From Carposina sasakii (Eukaryota; Arthropoda; Insecta; Lepidoptera; Carposinidae): a stretch of 64,000 nt of DNA. Under the pieces are notes generated by a model, which did no database searches, was not told the origin of the DNA, and worked only from the letters and a program-made list of their open reading frames with translations. This document shows, piece after piece, positions 44,449-55,600 of this stretch; positions within the stretch are counted from its first letter, which is position 1; each line of letters starts with the position of its first letter. The translations under genes were made by a program, and so were the position numbers. The DNA is taken from contig CP053175.1 of NCBI GenBank assembly GCA_014607495.2, forward strand, positions 6,696,001 through 6,760,000, in the 5' to 3' direction.

Positions 44449-47400
44449 ATGGTGGTTGTATCTTCGGCATTCACAGCGCCGGCTGAAGGCATTTTGTATC
44501 AGACGTCTTCTAAACTATTAGTAAACGACCAAGAATTGGGTACAGCAACGCTGTATATAACAGAGAAGTAATTCTTTCTTATAAATTTATTACATGGTCC
44601 ATTGCGATCATATATTTCCTTTGCTTGATTCTACATCACAAAAATCCTGTTAAGAAGTTTCCCTATCCAAAGCATGAACGTATAAAGAACAACGGACGTA
44701 ACGCTGTCACTGCACAGATTGAAGCACCGAAATGGCAGCGCGTTGGGCATGTGTGCGTATTTTCCAGTAGGCGCCGAGCTTACTATGGTTTGTATGTGTG
44801 TGTAATTAACGCGTCAATACACATCCCTACGCCATGGAATATCGTTGCCGAGCTTACTATGAATGCTTCACTCTGTGTAGTCACAACACTCTGTTTGTTA
44901 TTCATTATACGTTCATGATCCAAAGTAGATGGAGCCCCAGCTTATAAATGAAGTACTACTTAAAACAGAACAGGCAATAACTTTCTTCCACCTAAGCAAA
45001 ACAATGATAACTTTATTTTTATAGCAATGTGCTCTGGGGAGGAGGTGTCAACACCTCAGGTACTGCTGCTCCAAACATCTCACTGCTGTACCCCAGCATC
45101 TCCCTCCACGCGATCCAGAGAGAACCCATCCCAGCTATATACATGGTGCTTAATTATGAGCTCAGGTAAATAACCTTATGTAAAAATATTTGTTTAGGCT
45201 TTGTCCTGAATGATTTTGCTGTGTATTGTATCCCTAGCTCCTAAGCTAGGGATCAACACACAACCTAAATCATAAATTTTAGAAATCTAGATCTTTGAGT
45301 GTGTGTTCTTTGTATGATGTAGGCATCCAATAAGAAAGGATTCTCCTAAATTCCAATGAGTGCTGGAATTACCTAAATTCTAAAGTTTATGTCAACAACA
45401 TTTGTAGGATTTACTAACCTTGAGGACCTTATAGAAGCCCTAGGAGCTCAATCTGAGGAGTTTTTAGTTTATCACAACATATTTCATTTTCACTTTATCT
45501 CATCATTTGATCATTCCTCGAGGATGCGCTTTTCAGATACATATTATACAGTTTCCCTTTTGATTTTATATTTAAATCACAAATTATCCAACAAATTCAA
45601 GCCAAAACACAGAAATAGGTTTATTTTGAAACGAAAAGTCATCCTTTTAGCAAGCTCTTGTCATGTCACTTTTTCATTATATTACTCTTTTCGTATACTC
45701 AAATCTTTACAAAACTTCATGAAGAAAAAAGAATTCATTTCGAATTCAAGAATTTGAAAATGGAGAGAAAAATTTGTATATAAGCCATACAAACGGGAAA
45801 AAGTCAAGCATTCCGTTGGCTACTCAGCCAGAGTGAAGAACGGAATTATAAGGCCTTGTCCCGGGGCCGCCTGCCCCCGGACCCTTGCTGCACTTCGCCG
45901 GACTTCTACAGCGCGAACAAACCGCGCCCGCGTCGCGTTCAGTAACCGCGCTCTGTGACCACGGACTTATACAGCGCGAACAATCCGCGCCCGCGTCGCG
46001 TTCAGTAATCCGCGACCGAGAAGATTCATCTGTCCGATCCAGTACCTACAACGTCTGCACCTGCATCTACAACTGTGACCCGTCCGTCGGGTCTGGTACC
46101 TGCAACTCCTACCTGCTACTTCTACACCTGCATCTACAAGTGACCCGGCTGTCTGGTCCAGTACCTACAACTTCTGCACCTGCATCTACAACTGACCCGT
46201 CCGTCGGATCCAGTACCTTCAACTCCTGCCTGTAACTACTACACCCGGGGGCGTGACTCCTGGAACGCCGTCGACCCAGGACCCTCAAGAGGACTCTGCT
46301 CACCGACTTCCTACACTTTTACACTGTACAATCCTTCATCCACACATTGTTCATAGTGATCTCTCTTCTATATTGTGTTAATTTGTGTTGTAAATAAATT
46401 CGTGTAACTCATCTTTTCTTTTTATTTCGTTAGGTAGGTATTATATATATTTATTAGGTAGGCTACAAACTCCTACATAACTGTGCTTCACGACACATTG
46501 CAGGCATCCCCTAGCTAGTAATTTAAATTCAATAATAGTGTTTTTTACACTAATATCACACTAGTATGTGTGGACAATAATAAGCTATACATTAAAGTGT
46601 TATTTACAAGAGTTACCATTTTCTTGCTTGTTGAATACCATTTGAGGCAACAAATTACTGGCATATTTGAAATTGCCATTTTTCAGTTTTTTATTAGTAA
46701 ATAATGGCATATTAATAATTGCTCTTGAATTTTCAAGAAAATGGCATTATGTAAATAAGACTTTACTGTTGATTCAAAGTTAAGAAAAGCAATGGTTTCA
46801 TTTTCAGCTTACCCGGGCTGCCACAGGCAGGTGCTGGTGATGCTGAGGATGATGATGATGAATTTGATGCAGATAGGACACCAATCACACAGCTGAGGTA
46901 ACTTTGGTTGAACATAACTGGTTTTGAACCTACTTTTACCAGTGGTTATGATACTCGCAGACAACAACCAGTTATACTGGGTGATAATATTTAATTATTA
47001 TGAAAGGTGACATACAGCATGTAAAAATGCACTGTTGTTACAATGCAATGTGGAAAAGTTCATTGTTCACTACTTAGTATAAAACAAAGTCGCTGTCACT
47101 GTCTGTCCGTCCCTATGTATGCTTAAAGCGTTAAAACTACGCAACGGATTTTGAAGCGGTTTTTTTAAATGGATAGAGTGATTCAAGAGGAAGGTTTACA
47201 TGTATAACTAGGGACCCGCCCCGGCTTCGCACGGATGTAATGCTCTTTCTCGCGTACGAAGTCGTTAGCGGCCACTAGTTGTACATAAGGGTCAAGACAC
47301 ACTGTTAACACACGATGTCGAGGACGAAAATATACATACATAAATACACACACAAGGTACATGTGATAGATATAAATAACAATAAACAGGCTAGGTATAA

Positions 47401-49301
47401 AATAAAATAAACCCACAAAAAAACAATTTGGCAAATGAATGAAGTTGATCATGGAATGTTGTGGCCTCTCACCCTATGTGACATACTCATGTATAAGCTG
47501 TACATACATTTTTGGAACTTGGCTGTTTCATCAAAATGTATAAAGGTCCCAAGACTAATAAATATCTATTGACCAGGTTTGTGCCACAAAACGAAGCGGA
47601 CCTACAAGGCATGTACTCGGCTCTGTGTCAGGGTCAGGCGCTACATCCCGACCCTGCTGATGAGGTGGATGAGGACCCTTACATGGATGGAGAGGATTTT
47701 GATGAAGGTACAACTAATATGCCTTATTAATAAAATGGCTAATGGACCTTACCAAACCTTTATACCAGATATAAGCTATTCACAGGTTAATTTGACAGAT
47801 ATTCCATATATTTTGCTGTCAAAAATCAAGTAGGTATGGGATTCCGTAGCTAAATGTTAAAAAATTTAATCCTTATACATTTATTTATATGCAGTTCAAT
47901 AGAAATTTTTTAAATATTTTAAATGTAGACTTCATCACATGATAAACGCGGGAAAATAAAGGTTAGAGCAAACATGTTGATGACTTACCTCTATGTATGC
48001 TTAGATCTTTAAATTACGCAACGGATTTTGAAGCGTTTTTTTAAATAGATAGAGTGATTCAAGACGAAGCCGGGGCGGCAGGCTGATTACGTACCTTGCA
48101 AAAGCAAAGCAGAAGTAATGCGATAGTGAAAATATTACAATATTATTGTTGAAATGTCAAAATTCCTTTGACAAAATTTTTCTAAGTACATAATACGAAT
48201 TTGACAAGCAATCAGCGAATTTTGTAAAATTTCGCTATCGCTTTGCTTTTGCTAGTTAGATAATAAGGGAACGAACATGAACGTATAAAGAATAACGGGC
48301 AGAGTGTTGTCAATACATAGAGTGAAGCATTCATTGTAAGCTCGGTAACAATATTCCATAGATTAGGGATGTGTATTGATGCGTTATCCACACACACATA
48401 CAAACCACATGCGTAAGCGCAACGTGCCTCCATTACAGTGCTTCAATCTGTGCAGTGACAGCATTCCGTCCGTTGTTTCTATAAGTTCATGGGAGCGAAG
48501 TTTATAACATTGGTAAGGAATTATTGATAATATTATATTCTTCTATCAGATGAAGAGTTCGAAGATGCGGAGGAAAACAACCCGGCGGGAGAGGAGGCGG
48601 CGGCGAGGCTGAGGCAACTACACATACAGACTGCTAATGGAAACTCCTATGAAGGTAGGCCTATCTGTACATTGTTGATAAACCTACATCCTACAAAAAT
48701 TGGGTGAGAAAATCACAATATCGGTTGAAAGAATCGAAAAAAAAAATCGATTGTAAAATAGTCTTATATGGGCGAGCCAAGCACCCTAAGACAGAAACTC
48801 TTCTTCCTGCCCTTTTTCCATTGTCTTGGGGTTGGTGCAATGTAATACATGTCCATACAGATGAATAAAGTTTGTATTTACAAAATTAAATGTATATGGA
48901 TGTATATTATATGTACACTGTATTATAAAAATGTACCAAAATATAATTTGTTACCCTTTTTATTGGTATGTCTATTTGTTTGAGGCTTTCACTATGATCC
49001 AGAGCAGTAAATTGCCTTTTCTACGCCCTGTGCGAGTGTCTACAACTGCGCTCTATTTAGTCCTGCCTGGTCTGACCAAGTGACCATTCTTGCGCCCCCC
49101 AGAGTCTACGCCCTGTGCCTGGGCACCGGTGGCACAGCCCTATTTACGGCACTGCTATGATCTAATTATTTTATAGTTGCTATATCAAATGAGCATGAGC
49201 TCTTTGTGTAAATCGACTTTTATGTGCCTCTTACTTCATTTATAACTCGTTTTTTTCTTCCAGAAGATGAAGGCAATCCTGACGACATTGCCGAAGAGTG
49301 A
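44449..49301 (+). CDS. icln: pICln (methylosome subunit), complete, 6 exons
   Basis: Exons 44449-44567, 45025-45165, 46808-46897, 47577-47707, 48550-48654 and 49264-49301 total 624 nt (207 residues), with all phases matching and GT-AG junctions. pICln binds Sm proteins and brings them to the PRMT5 methylosome for snRNP assembly; cytosolic and nuclear. Seen: PH-like start MVVVSSAFTAPAEGILYQ, LGTATLYITEK, LLYPSISLHAIQRE and YMVLNYEL in the first two exons; acidic DAEDDDDEFDAD (exon 3); RFVPQNEADLQGMYSALCQG, then QALHPDP, the family signature (exon 4); a second acidic region DEDPYMDGEDFDE; and an acidic C-terminus ending DIAEE. Slightly shorter than vertebrate pICln. The ATG has AAC before it and G after, a good context. 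Introns hold a hAT-like MITE, a probable solo LTR and other repeats. Confidence 0.95.
44673..44917. mobile_element. hAT-like MITE family D, copy 1
   Basis: CATGAACGTATAAAGAACAA and the inverse end ATTCATTATACGTTCATG; exact 8-bp duplication ATCCAAAG (44665-44672, 44918-44925). In pICln intron 1. Confidence 0.85.
45403..46477 (+). mobile_element. Probable solo LTR
   Basis: Starts TGTAGGA and ends TCCTACA. Inside are TATATAA (about 45777), a GC-rich stretch with two direct repeats containing CAGCGCGAACAA and CGCGCCCGCGTCGCGTTCAG (about 45910 and 45975), three CCAGTACCTACAAC-type repeats, and AATAAA (46393-46398) about 80 bp before the end. This is the promoter-to-polyA order of an LTR. I find no matching target duplication and no internal region, so it is an old solo copy or a look-alike. 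In pICln intron 2. Confidence 0.5.
47085..47278 (+). mobile_element. Helitron-like end (AACGGATTTTGAAGCGG type)
   Basis: ACAAAGTCGCTGTCACTGTC, ACGCAACGGATTTTGAAGCG, TAACTAGGGACCCGCCCCGG, then CGCGTACGAAGTCGTTAGCG and CTAG (47275-47278). A second, shorter body fragment is at 47985-48080. In pICln intron 3. Confidence 0.65.
48082..48268. mobile_element. MITE family E (GCAAAAGCAAAGC), copy
   Basis: TGCAAAAGCAAAGCAGAAG with GCGATAG at the left and CGCTATCGCTTTGCTTTTGC at the right. It directly abuts the hAT-like MITE that begins at 48276. Confidence 0.7.
48276..48491. mobile_element. hAT-like MITE family D, copy 2 (inverted)
   Basis: CATGAACGTATAAAGAATAA to TTTCTATAAGTTCATG, the interior inverted relative to 44673. 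TSDs GGAACGAA (48268-48275) and GGAGCGAA (48492-48499), one mismatch. In pICln intron 4. Confidence 0.8.
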
Positions 49302-49465
49302 TTTACTTTTAAATATCCTAGTTTTAGTCGCGTAAGTATGTGGTTTACATTTTGCTGTTGTAAAATATGGCGATTACATTATAAAATGCTAATATTGCAT
49401 TGATTTTTTAAAAACAGTTATTATGTTTGCCAACATTAATTTAATACTATAAAATAGGCATTATT

Positions 49466-49688
49466 CAGGGTGTAATATAAGGAGTATATTATAAAAATAG
49501 CTCACTAGTATAGATTCTTTTAATTTTAGACCTAAATTCACATGTTTATTTATACAGATAGTATGGGAATATTTCTAAAACAGTGAAAAATGTTCATACA
49601 ATCTTGCAAAATATATTTTCAAGTGTTATTTGTTGTTAGGGTCAAATATTGGGCATTTCGCTTAACATATCCCTTTTGTTACACCTTG
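49466..49688. mobile_element. MITE family B, degenerate copy
   Basis: CAGGGTGTAATATAAGGAGT at the left and CCCTTTTGTTACACCTTG at the right, with diverged GTTAAGCGAAA arms. Confidence 0.65.
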
Positions 49689-50246
49689 TATATGGTTAAT
49701 ATACTGTTTTCATATAAGTAAAGATTAAACTTAGGTCCTAAGCTTAATATTCTCGTACATAATATAGTTTTTGTATATATGAATTGAATTCCAAAAATTA
49801 AGACTTTAAAAAATGGTGTAGATTTATAAAATATGCTCGCAAGACACATCGTTTTATTTCAAGCTTCTTCAATGTTGGTGAATGTAAGTTTATTTCTTTC
49901 ATTTGTGTATTAGGTAGGTAGTTTATAAAATTAAAAAATATAATCTCTAATTGTCTTTCTACACAGCATTTTGTACCAATATGTTATTACTATATAAAAT
50001 TATAATTTCTCAAAAAACTTTAAATAGTAATTTGTTTAGTTTCATAGCAAATTAATTTGTGTGTGTTAGAGAAAAGTGTTTTTTTTTATTATTATTGTAA
50101 GCTAATAATACTATAGATAGAGGTACCGTCTAGTAGTGCCTATAAGAACCTTCACATTTTTACGCACAAATTTAAATTCGAGACAAAATAAGATATTTTT
50201 GCATATCTATGTATACAAAGGGTAAATGATAAATACAATAGCATAG

Positions 50247-50617
50247 CGCTCGTTTGATACAACATTGACGCAATTGCAAAAAAATGCGAAACTTCACATT
50301 TTCACTAAGAAGTGTGGAGGCCATTTGCCTCATCTAGGGGATACAGGTAAGTCAAGTCATAACTTATTCTTCTTCTTCAGCCTATTGCAGTCCACTGCTG
50401 GACGTAGGCCTCCCCCAGGGCACGCCACAAGGCTACTGCCACAGGAGGGTTTGCCCATAGTCACCACGCTGGGCAGGCGGGTTGGTGACCGTCATGACCA
50501 GTCATAACTACATTAGTGTAACACAAACTGTATTACTTTTGACGTTAGGTGTATATTTTTGGTGTCGGTGGTTCTACACATTTTGGAGTTGCGTCAATGT
50601 TGCTCTAAATGAGCGAT
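50247..50617. mobile_element. MITE (CGCTC...TTGACGCAA ends) carrying a dispersed repeat
   Basis: GCGCTCGTTTGATACAACAT, then TGACGCAATTG at the left; TTGCGTCAATGTTGCTCTAA, then ATGAGCG at the right. It resembles the MITE at 15724. The interior includes a minus-strand copy of the CAGCCTATTGCAGTCCACTG repeat (50378-50500). Confidence 0.65.
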
Positions 50618-50684
50618 AGTAGGATAATTACAATTTTGTTTGTTTATCCTTTATTAATTTAATAAAGTAATTCCAAGATTTATA

Positions 50685-51441
50685 CAGGATGTAACAGAGG
50701 GGGTTTCTTAAGCGAAATGCTATGAATATAGCTCACTGTTAGAGAACCTATCCGCAGAATTTAAGAGCGGCCAACCAGTCTTGCTTTTCAAACAAACGCT
50801 CGTACGTGATTATGGCGTTGTAACATTATTTAACTTTTGAACTATTGGGTGTCTTGTGCACTATATCTAGGTTTCTATCAAAATTAAAAATTAAATAAGC
50901 CTCAAAAAATCTGCTTTTTGCACAAATTTTACCTGAACTTTGGGCGTTCATAATAAATAACTCATAAATTGTAAAAGTAAAGAAAATACTCACAAAGAAA
51001 CCTTGTAAATGTAATAGAGATTCTTATTGACAAACATTTATTTCACAAATTTATAAGGCTTAATATAAAACACGTGCTTCCTGCAAAAGTTTTATGAAAT
51101 TTCCGCACACAAATTATCGTTCAATTTTATCGCGTTCTCGCTTGCTTGTTAGCCGAATGGCGGTGAGAGGTACGGAGGGCGAGTCGTCCTCGTGCGGATT
51201 CGGGTTTTTTTCCCTCTTTTGCTAACATTTCGCTGGTTGAAACAACAAGCTGTTGAACCATGCTCGCGTTGACTTAAGGCTCGAAATCACATGTTTATTT
51301 TTGCAAATTGTATGGAAATGTTTATGCAATCTTCAAAAATAAACACTTGATTGGTGATTTGGAGTCGAAAATTTTGTGAATAGGTTTTTCAGAGTGGACT
51401 ATTTTACCATTTCGCTAAACATACCCCTATGTTACACCCTG
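50685..51441. mobile_element. MITE family B, split by a 508-bp insertion
   Basis: CAGGATGTAACAGAGGGGGT to ACCCCTATGTTACACCCTG. The left arm runs to GAATTTAAG (50765) and resumes at CTTAAGGCTCGAAATCAC (51274). Everything in between is foreign to the family. Confidence 0.75.
50766..51273. mobile_element. Unclassified insertion nested in MITE B
   Basis: TTAAG lies at both junctions (50761-50765, 51274-51278), consistent with a 5-bp target duplication. It begins AGCGGCCAACCAGTC and ends CTCGCGTTGAC with no clear inverted repeats. The interior is AT-rich, with one GC-richer part (about 51120-51200). Confidence 0.5.
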
Positions 51442-51947
51442 TATGTTTTGGTTCAGAGATTAGACTGTTTGACCTCAATCTCACCTGTTAGTAAGGGGAG
51501 GTCAAAACGAAAGCATTGTAAAGGAACCCTTAGCATAGTATTTTGTAATTCAAAATGTGGATACTACTTTGGTGAATAAAGCATTTTCAATGTGAGTTTT
51601 ATCTTTTTTAAATCACGTTTATGTCGAAGACGTATCGTAGAATACGCCGTATTACAAAACAGCTAGGCATTTTGAATAATATGAAAAAAAAAATCATCTA
51701 GTATTTTAGAACTAACAGAAAAACAAAAGCTTTTTATTTGGGGATAAACTTTTTGTTCCCTGATAATTTCAACATTGTTTTTTTCTGCAGGAAATTTTAA
51801 TGACAAATACTTTGTTAAAAGAAAAAACTGTGGTAGGTACTTACACTAAATAATTTTATTATCTAAAGAAAGGTACATCTGTAAATCACAATACACTTAC
51901 AATTAACTTAATACCTACTATACTTACATAATATTGTAGGCTATTTG

Positions 51948-52192
51948 CATGAACGTATAAAGAACAACGGACGTAATGCTGTCACTGCACAGATTGAAGC
52001 ACCGAAATGGCGGCGCGTTGGGCATGTGTGCGTGTTTTCCAGTAGGCGCCGAGCTTACTATGGTTTGTATGTGTGGGTGGATATCGCGTCAATACACGTC
52101 CCTACTCCATGGAATATCGTTGCAGAGCTTACTATGAATGCTTCACTCTGTGTAGTCACAACACTCTGTCCGTAATTCTTTATACGTTCATG
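51948..52192. mobile_element. hAT-like MITE family D, copy 3
   Basis: CATGAACGTATAAAGAACAA to TTCTTTATACGTTCATG with exact 8-bp TSD GCTATTTG (51940-51947, 52193-52200). Confidence 0.85.
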
Positions 52193-52685
52193 GCTATTTG
52201 TAACATCTTTTTGTATAAGTATTATATTTTCCCATATCTTTACCCAACACAAAAAATGCCCCTTGGCAGCTTCACTAATAGGAAGCCAATTTCAACGTCA
52301 CCTATCGGATCTAACTAAGCATTTAAACCTTCTATGAAACGTAGAAAATTTCATTAAAATCTGTCGAGCCGTCTTCCGGCGAAATGAACGCTAACAGTAA
52401 TTCACTTTATGTATACAGGGTGTGACTGACAGTGGCATATACTGAAATGCTGAACAAGTAGCTATCATTATGTTGCAGGAAATGCATTTTCGATTTGATT
52501 ATCCGCAATGTTTGCATACCACGCCACTTATATCAAGAGTTGTTATTATTTCTAAATTCAAGAATTTTGGAATCGTTCGGTGAAAATTTTCTGTAGTCTG
52601 CATTATCATGGTCTGAAGTCAGCATATCAATATTTGTACGACCATAACACTCTTTCATTTTAATATATGTAGCTAGACACAACAT

Positions 52686-55600
52686 TCATGGCAACATTTC
52701 TAGATCGGGCGGCAGAGGAATATTTTTCAAGATGGCGAATCTTTTGAGCGCATCGTACTTATTCCTCAAAGCGTCGATCTCTTCGCGGATCCTGTTGTTC
52801 TCCTCCTGCATCGCTTCCATGTCATGCCATTCCTGTAAATTTAAAAAATCGGATATCACTATCACTTCATATTATACAACAAAGTCGCTTTCCGCTGTCT
52901 GTCCCTATGTATGCTTAGATGTTTAAAACTACGTAACGGATTTTGATGCGGTTTTTTTGACAGATAGAATTATTGAAGTGGGAGGTTCGCACGGGCATAG
53001 AGGAATAAGATGTCATAGAGTGCCAATGTCATACTAACTGTTTCGATGCACCATTAGACTTTTCGGTATCTCACAATTCCAGTCCTTGACACTTAGATTC
53101 TATTAGTGAATGTATAGTAATGTACTACATTACTAATGTATTGTAACGTATAGTAATCCAATCTAAGTGTCAAGGACTGGAATTGTTAGGCACCGAAACG
53201 TCTAATGGTGCATCAAAACAGTTAGTATGACATTGGCACTCTATGACATCTTATTCCTCTATGACACGGGTGTAATGCTCCCTCACGCGGACGAAATCGT
53301 GGGCAGCCGCTAGTTTGAAATAAACCCACTTTACCTACGTAATAATACCTACATTAAGATTTTTTTCCGGCATCTTCTGCTCTTCTAAACCGCGGGTTGT
53401 TGTCAAATCGAGAAATATTATATATATACATAACTTTCTGGATGGCAAAAACGGGAGATCGAGCCATGTGGCGTACACTGGGGGAGGCCTACGTCCAGCA
53501 GTGGACTGCAATAGGCTGACGATGACGATGAGAGTTTTAATATAAAAAATAGGTTGCAAATGAAGAGGTCAATTTGACTGACCTAAATAAAGTTGTTTTA
53601 TAAGTTCGCGGTTCTGCTTCTGGGGAATTTTTAATTCTATGTCGATGAATAAAATGATACCCTACCTGACTTTTCTCTGTCTCCAGTTCGTCTTTCTGTT
53701 CGATACGTTTGATGCGACAGGATGCAGCGTACCCGCGGTTCTTTAACGTGCGCCGACGTTGTTTCATCCTGATATGATAATTAAATCCTCAGATAAACCT
53801 TACTAATATTATAAATGAGAAAGTTACTCCGCCCCCTTATTACCGAACTAGCAAATGCAAAGCGATAGCGAAAATTGTACAAAAATCGCTGATTGCTTGT
53901 CATAAAATGAATTTCTAAGGAACTTTCACATTCAAGGCGAATATTGCACAATTTTCGCTATCGCTTTGCTATTGCAAATTAGGTAATCAGGGGGCCGGCT
54001 GTCTGTCTCGCTTACACCGTTCACGCCAAAACTACAATATAATGAATGAATAATTACATACATACATATAATCACGCCTTTATCCCTTACGCGGTAGGCA
54101 GAGCACCAAGGGCCGATAGAACCACATGGTGCCATTTCTGACCAATTTTGAGGGTATAGTTGAGATGTACAAGTTCGGTTAGATTAGGATAGAATCCGCG
54201 AAGAGATCGACGTTTTGAAGAATAAATAATTATATAGATAGATAAATTAATGAACAGGCAGGGCTAGAATCTAAATTGCAGTAGCAGAGCAGACGCAATG
54301 CGATAGCGAAAATTGTGAATGTGAAAGTGAACTCGTCATCGGGCTTGTCCCGCGGCACTCGCACATAATGTTCGCTATCGCATTGCTTCGGCTCTGCTAC
54401 TGCATGTTACGTAATATCCCTAAGGATCTCACCTAACGATCTGATCTCTGGACAAGCCCCTCATCTTGAGCTGTCGGTTCAGATCGCGCACAGTGATGGA
54501 GACCAGCTCGTCATCACTGATCTCTGCACACGGGGTCGGTGACAGGGGAGCCTGGGTTGGGAGATTAGATTTATATTAGCTGCTACAAGTAACCTCATCA
54601 AGAGAGTGGAAGGAGTTGGTGGAGACCTTTGTGTCCTAAGACACGCAGATAAATGCAAAATTTAATTGAATATGTCTACAACTATTATGTAAAAAAGCTA
54701 ATTAATCAGCAAGAAAGGTTATTGGATTGAATTGAATGTTAGCTACTAAACCTCCTGATTGCCGAGGAAGACAGTTCTAAAGGCCTTTACGCACTATGTG
54801 ATCCATAGGCTGACCATGTATCTTGCAATACCCATACCTAAACCTTCTGACTGAAATGTGCATGTCTTACTTAACCATTTGGGCTATAATTAGACTGATA
54901 CCATGAAGAAGGTATAAAAGAGGAGGTGAGACTATGAAGTGAGTCGTGTAGCAATCGTGAGGCCATGACGTCATGATAGGGGCGGAGCTTCAGCACCAGT
55001 GTAACGCAGTAGCTGTAACCACACTTGTGCTCTGAAATGTAACCGTATTAAAATTACAAACACACTAGCGCTTTTATCAGGGTACTTTTTTACTAAAACA
55101 TAGTATAATATTGCCATCTAGCGATGAGTAATGGCCCTAGTAAAACAATCTTGAACCATATTCATAATGAGCAAGTAGTTTGACTAGTCACTATAAGGTG
55201 GTTTCTATGTAAATGGGCAGGGCTACAGTGTTAAATGCTCCTCTCGTCCCATACTTCTCTCTGCTCTGCTCTTTTTGTATGAAAATATACTTAGCCACTA
55301 CTCCTCTTTTATTTTTTCTCCATGACTGATACACAACTCATTTATTTTCAACACACTTTTGAAATAACTTAAAAACTAGCAAAAATATCTGCATAAATAA
55401 GCCAATAGATTATACAAAATATCATTCATATTTAATAGCCAACCAATTGTATAATGCCATGACTTACTTGATTGGTTGACCAAATGTAAACAAATTAGTT
55501 TTTAAAGTCACACTAAGACTAATGTGTACATTTAAAACTGTGACTCCATAGATTAGAATTTCCTCAACATTTACATTATCCGGCCCCCTTATTACCTAAC

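Larger units (their letters stand above)
49302..52685. other. Convergent intergenic, pICln to small Maf
   Basis: Holds both 3' flanks and several MITEs (49466, 50247, 50685, 51948, 52416). Outside these it is AT-rich and no gene is supported. Confidence 0.55.

Noticed and set aside
45389..45757. 122-codon plus-strand frame in pICln intron 2
   Set aside because: It starts outside and runs into the probable LTR and has no recognisable domain; chance frame.
45885..46235. 116-codon frame with repeats (APASRSV)
   Set aside because: Translation of the direct repeats within the probable LTR; noncoding.
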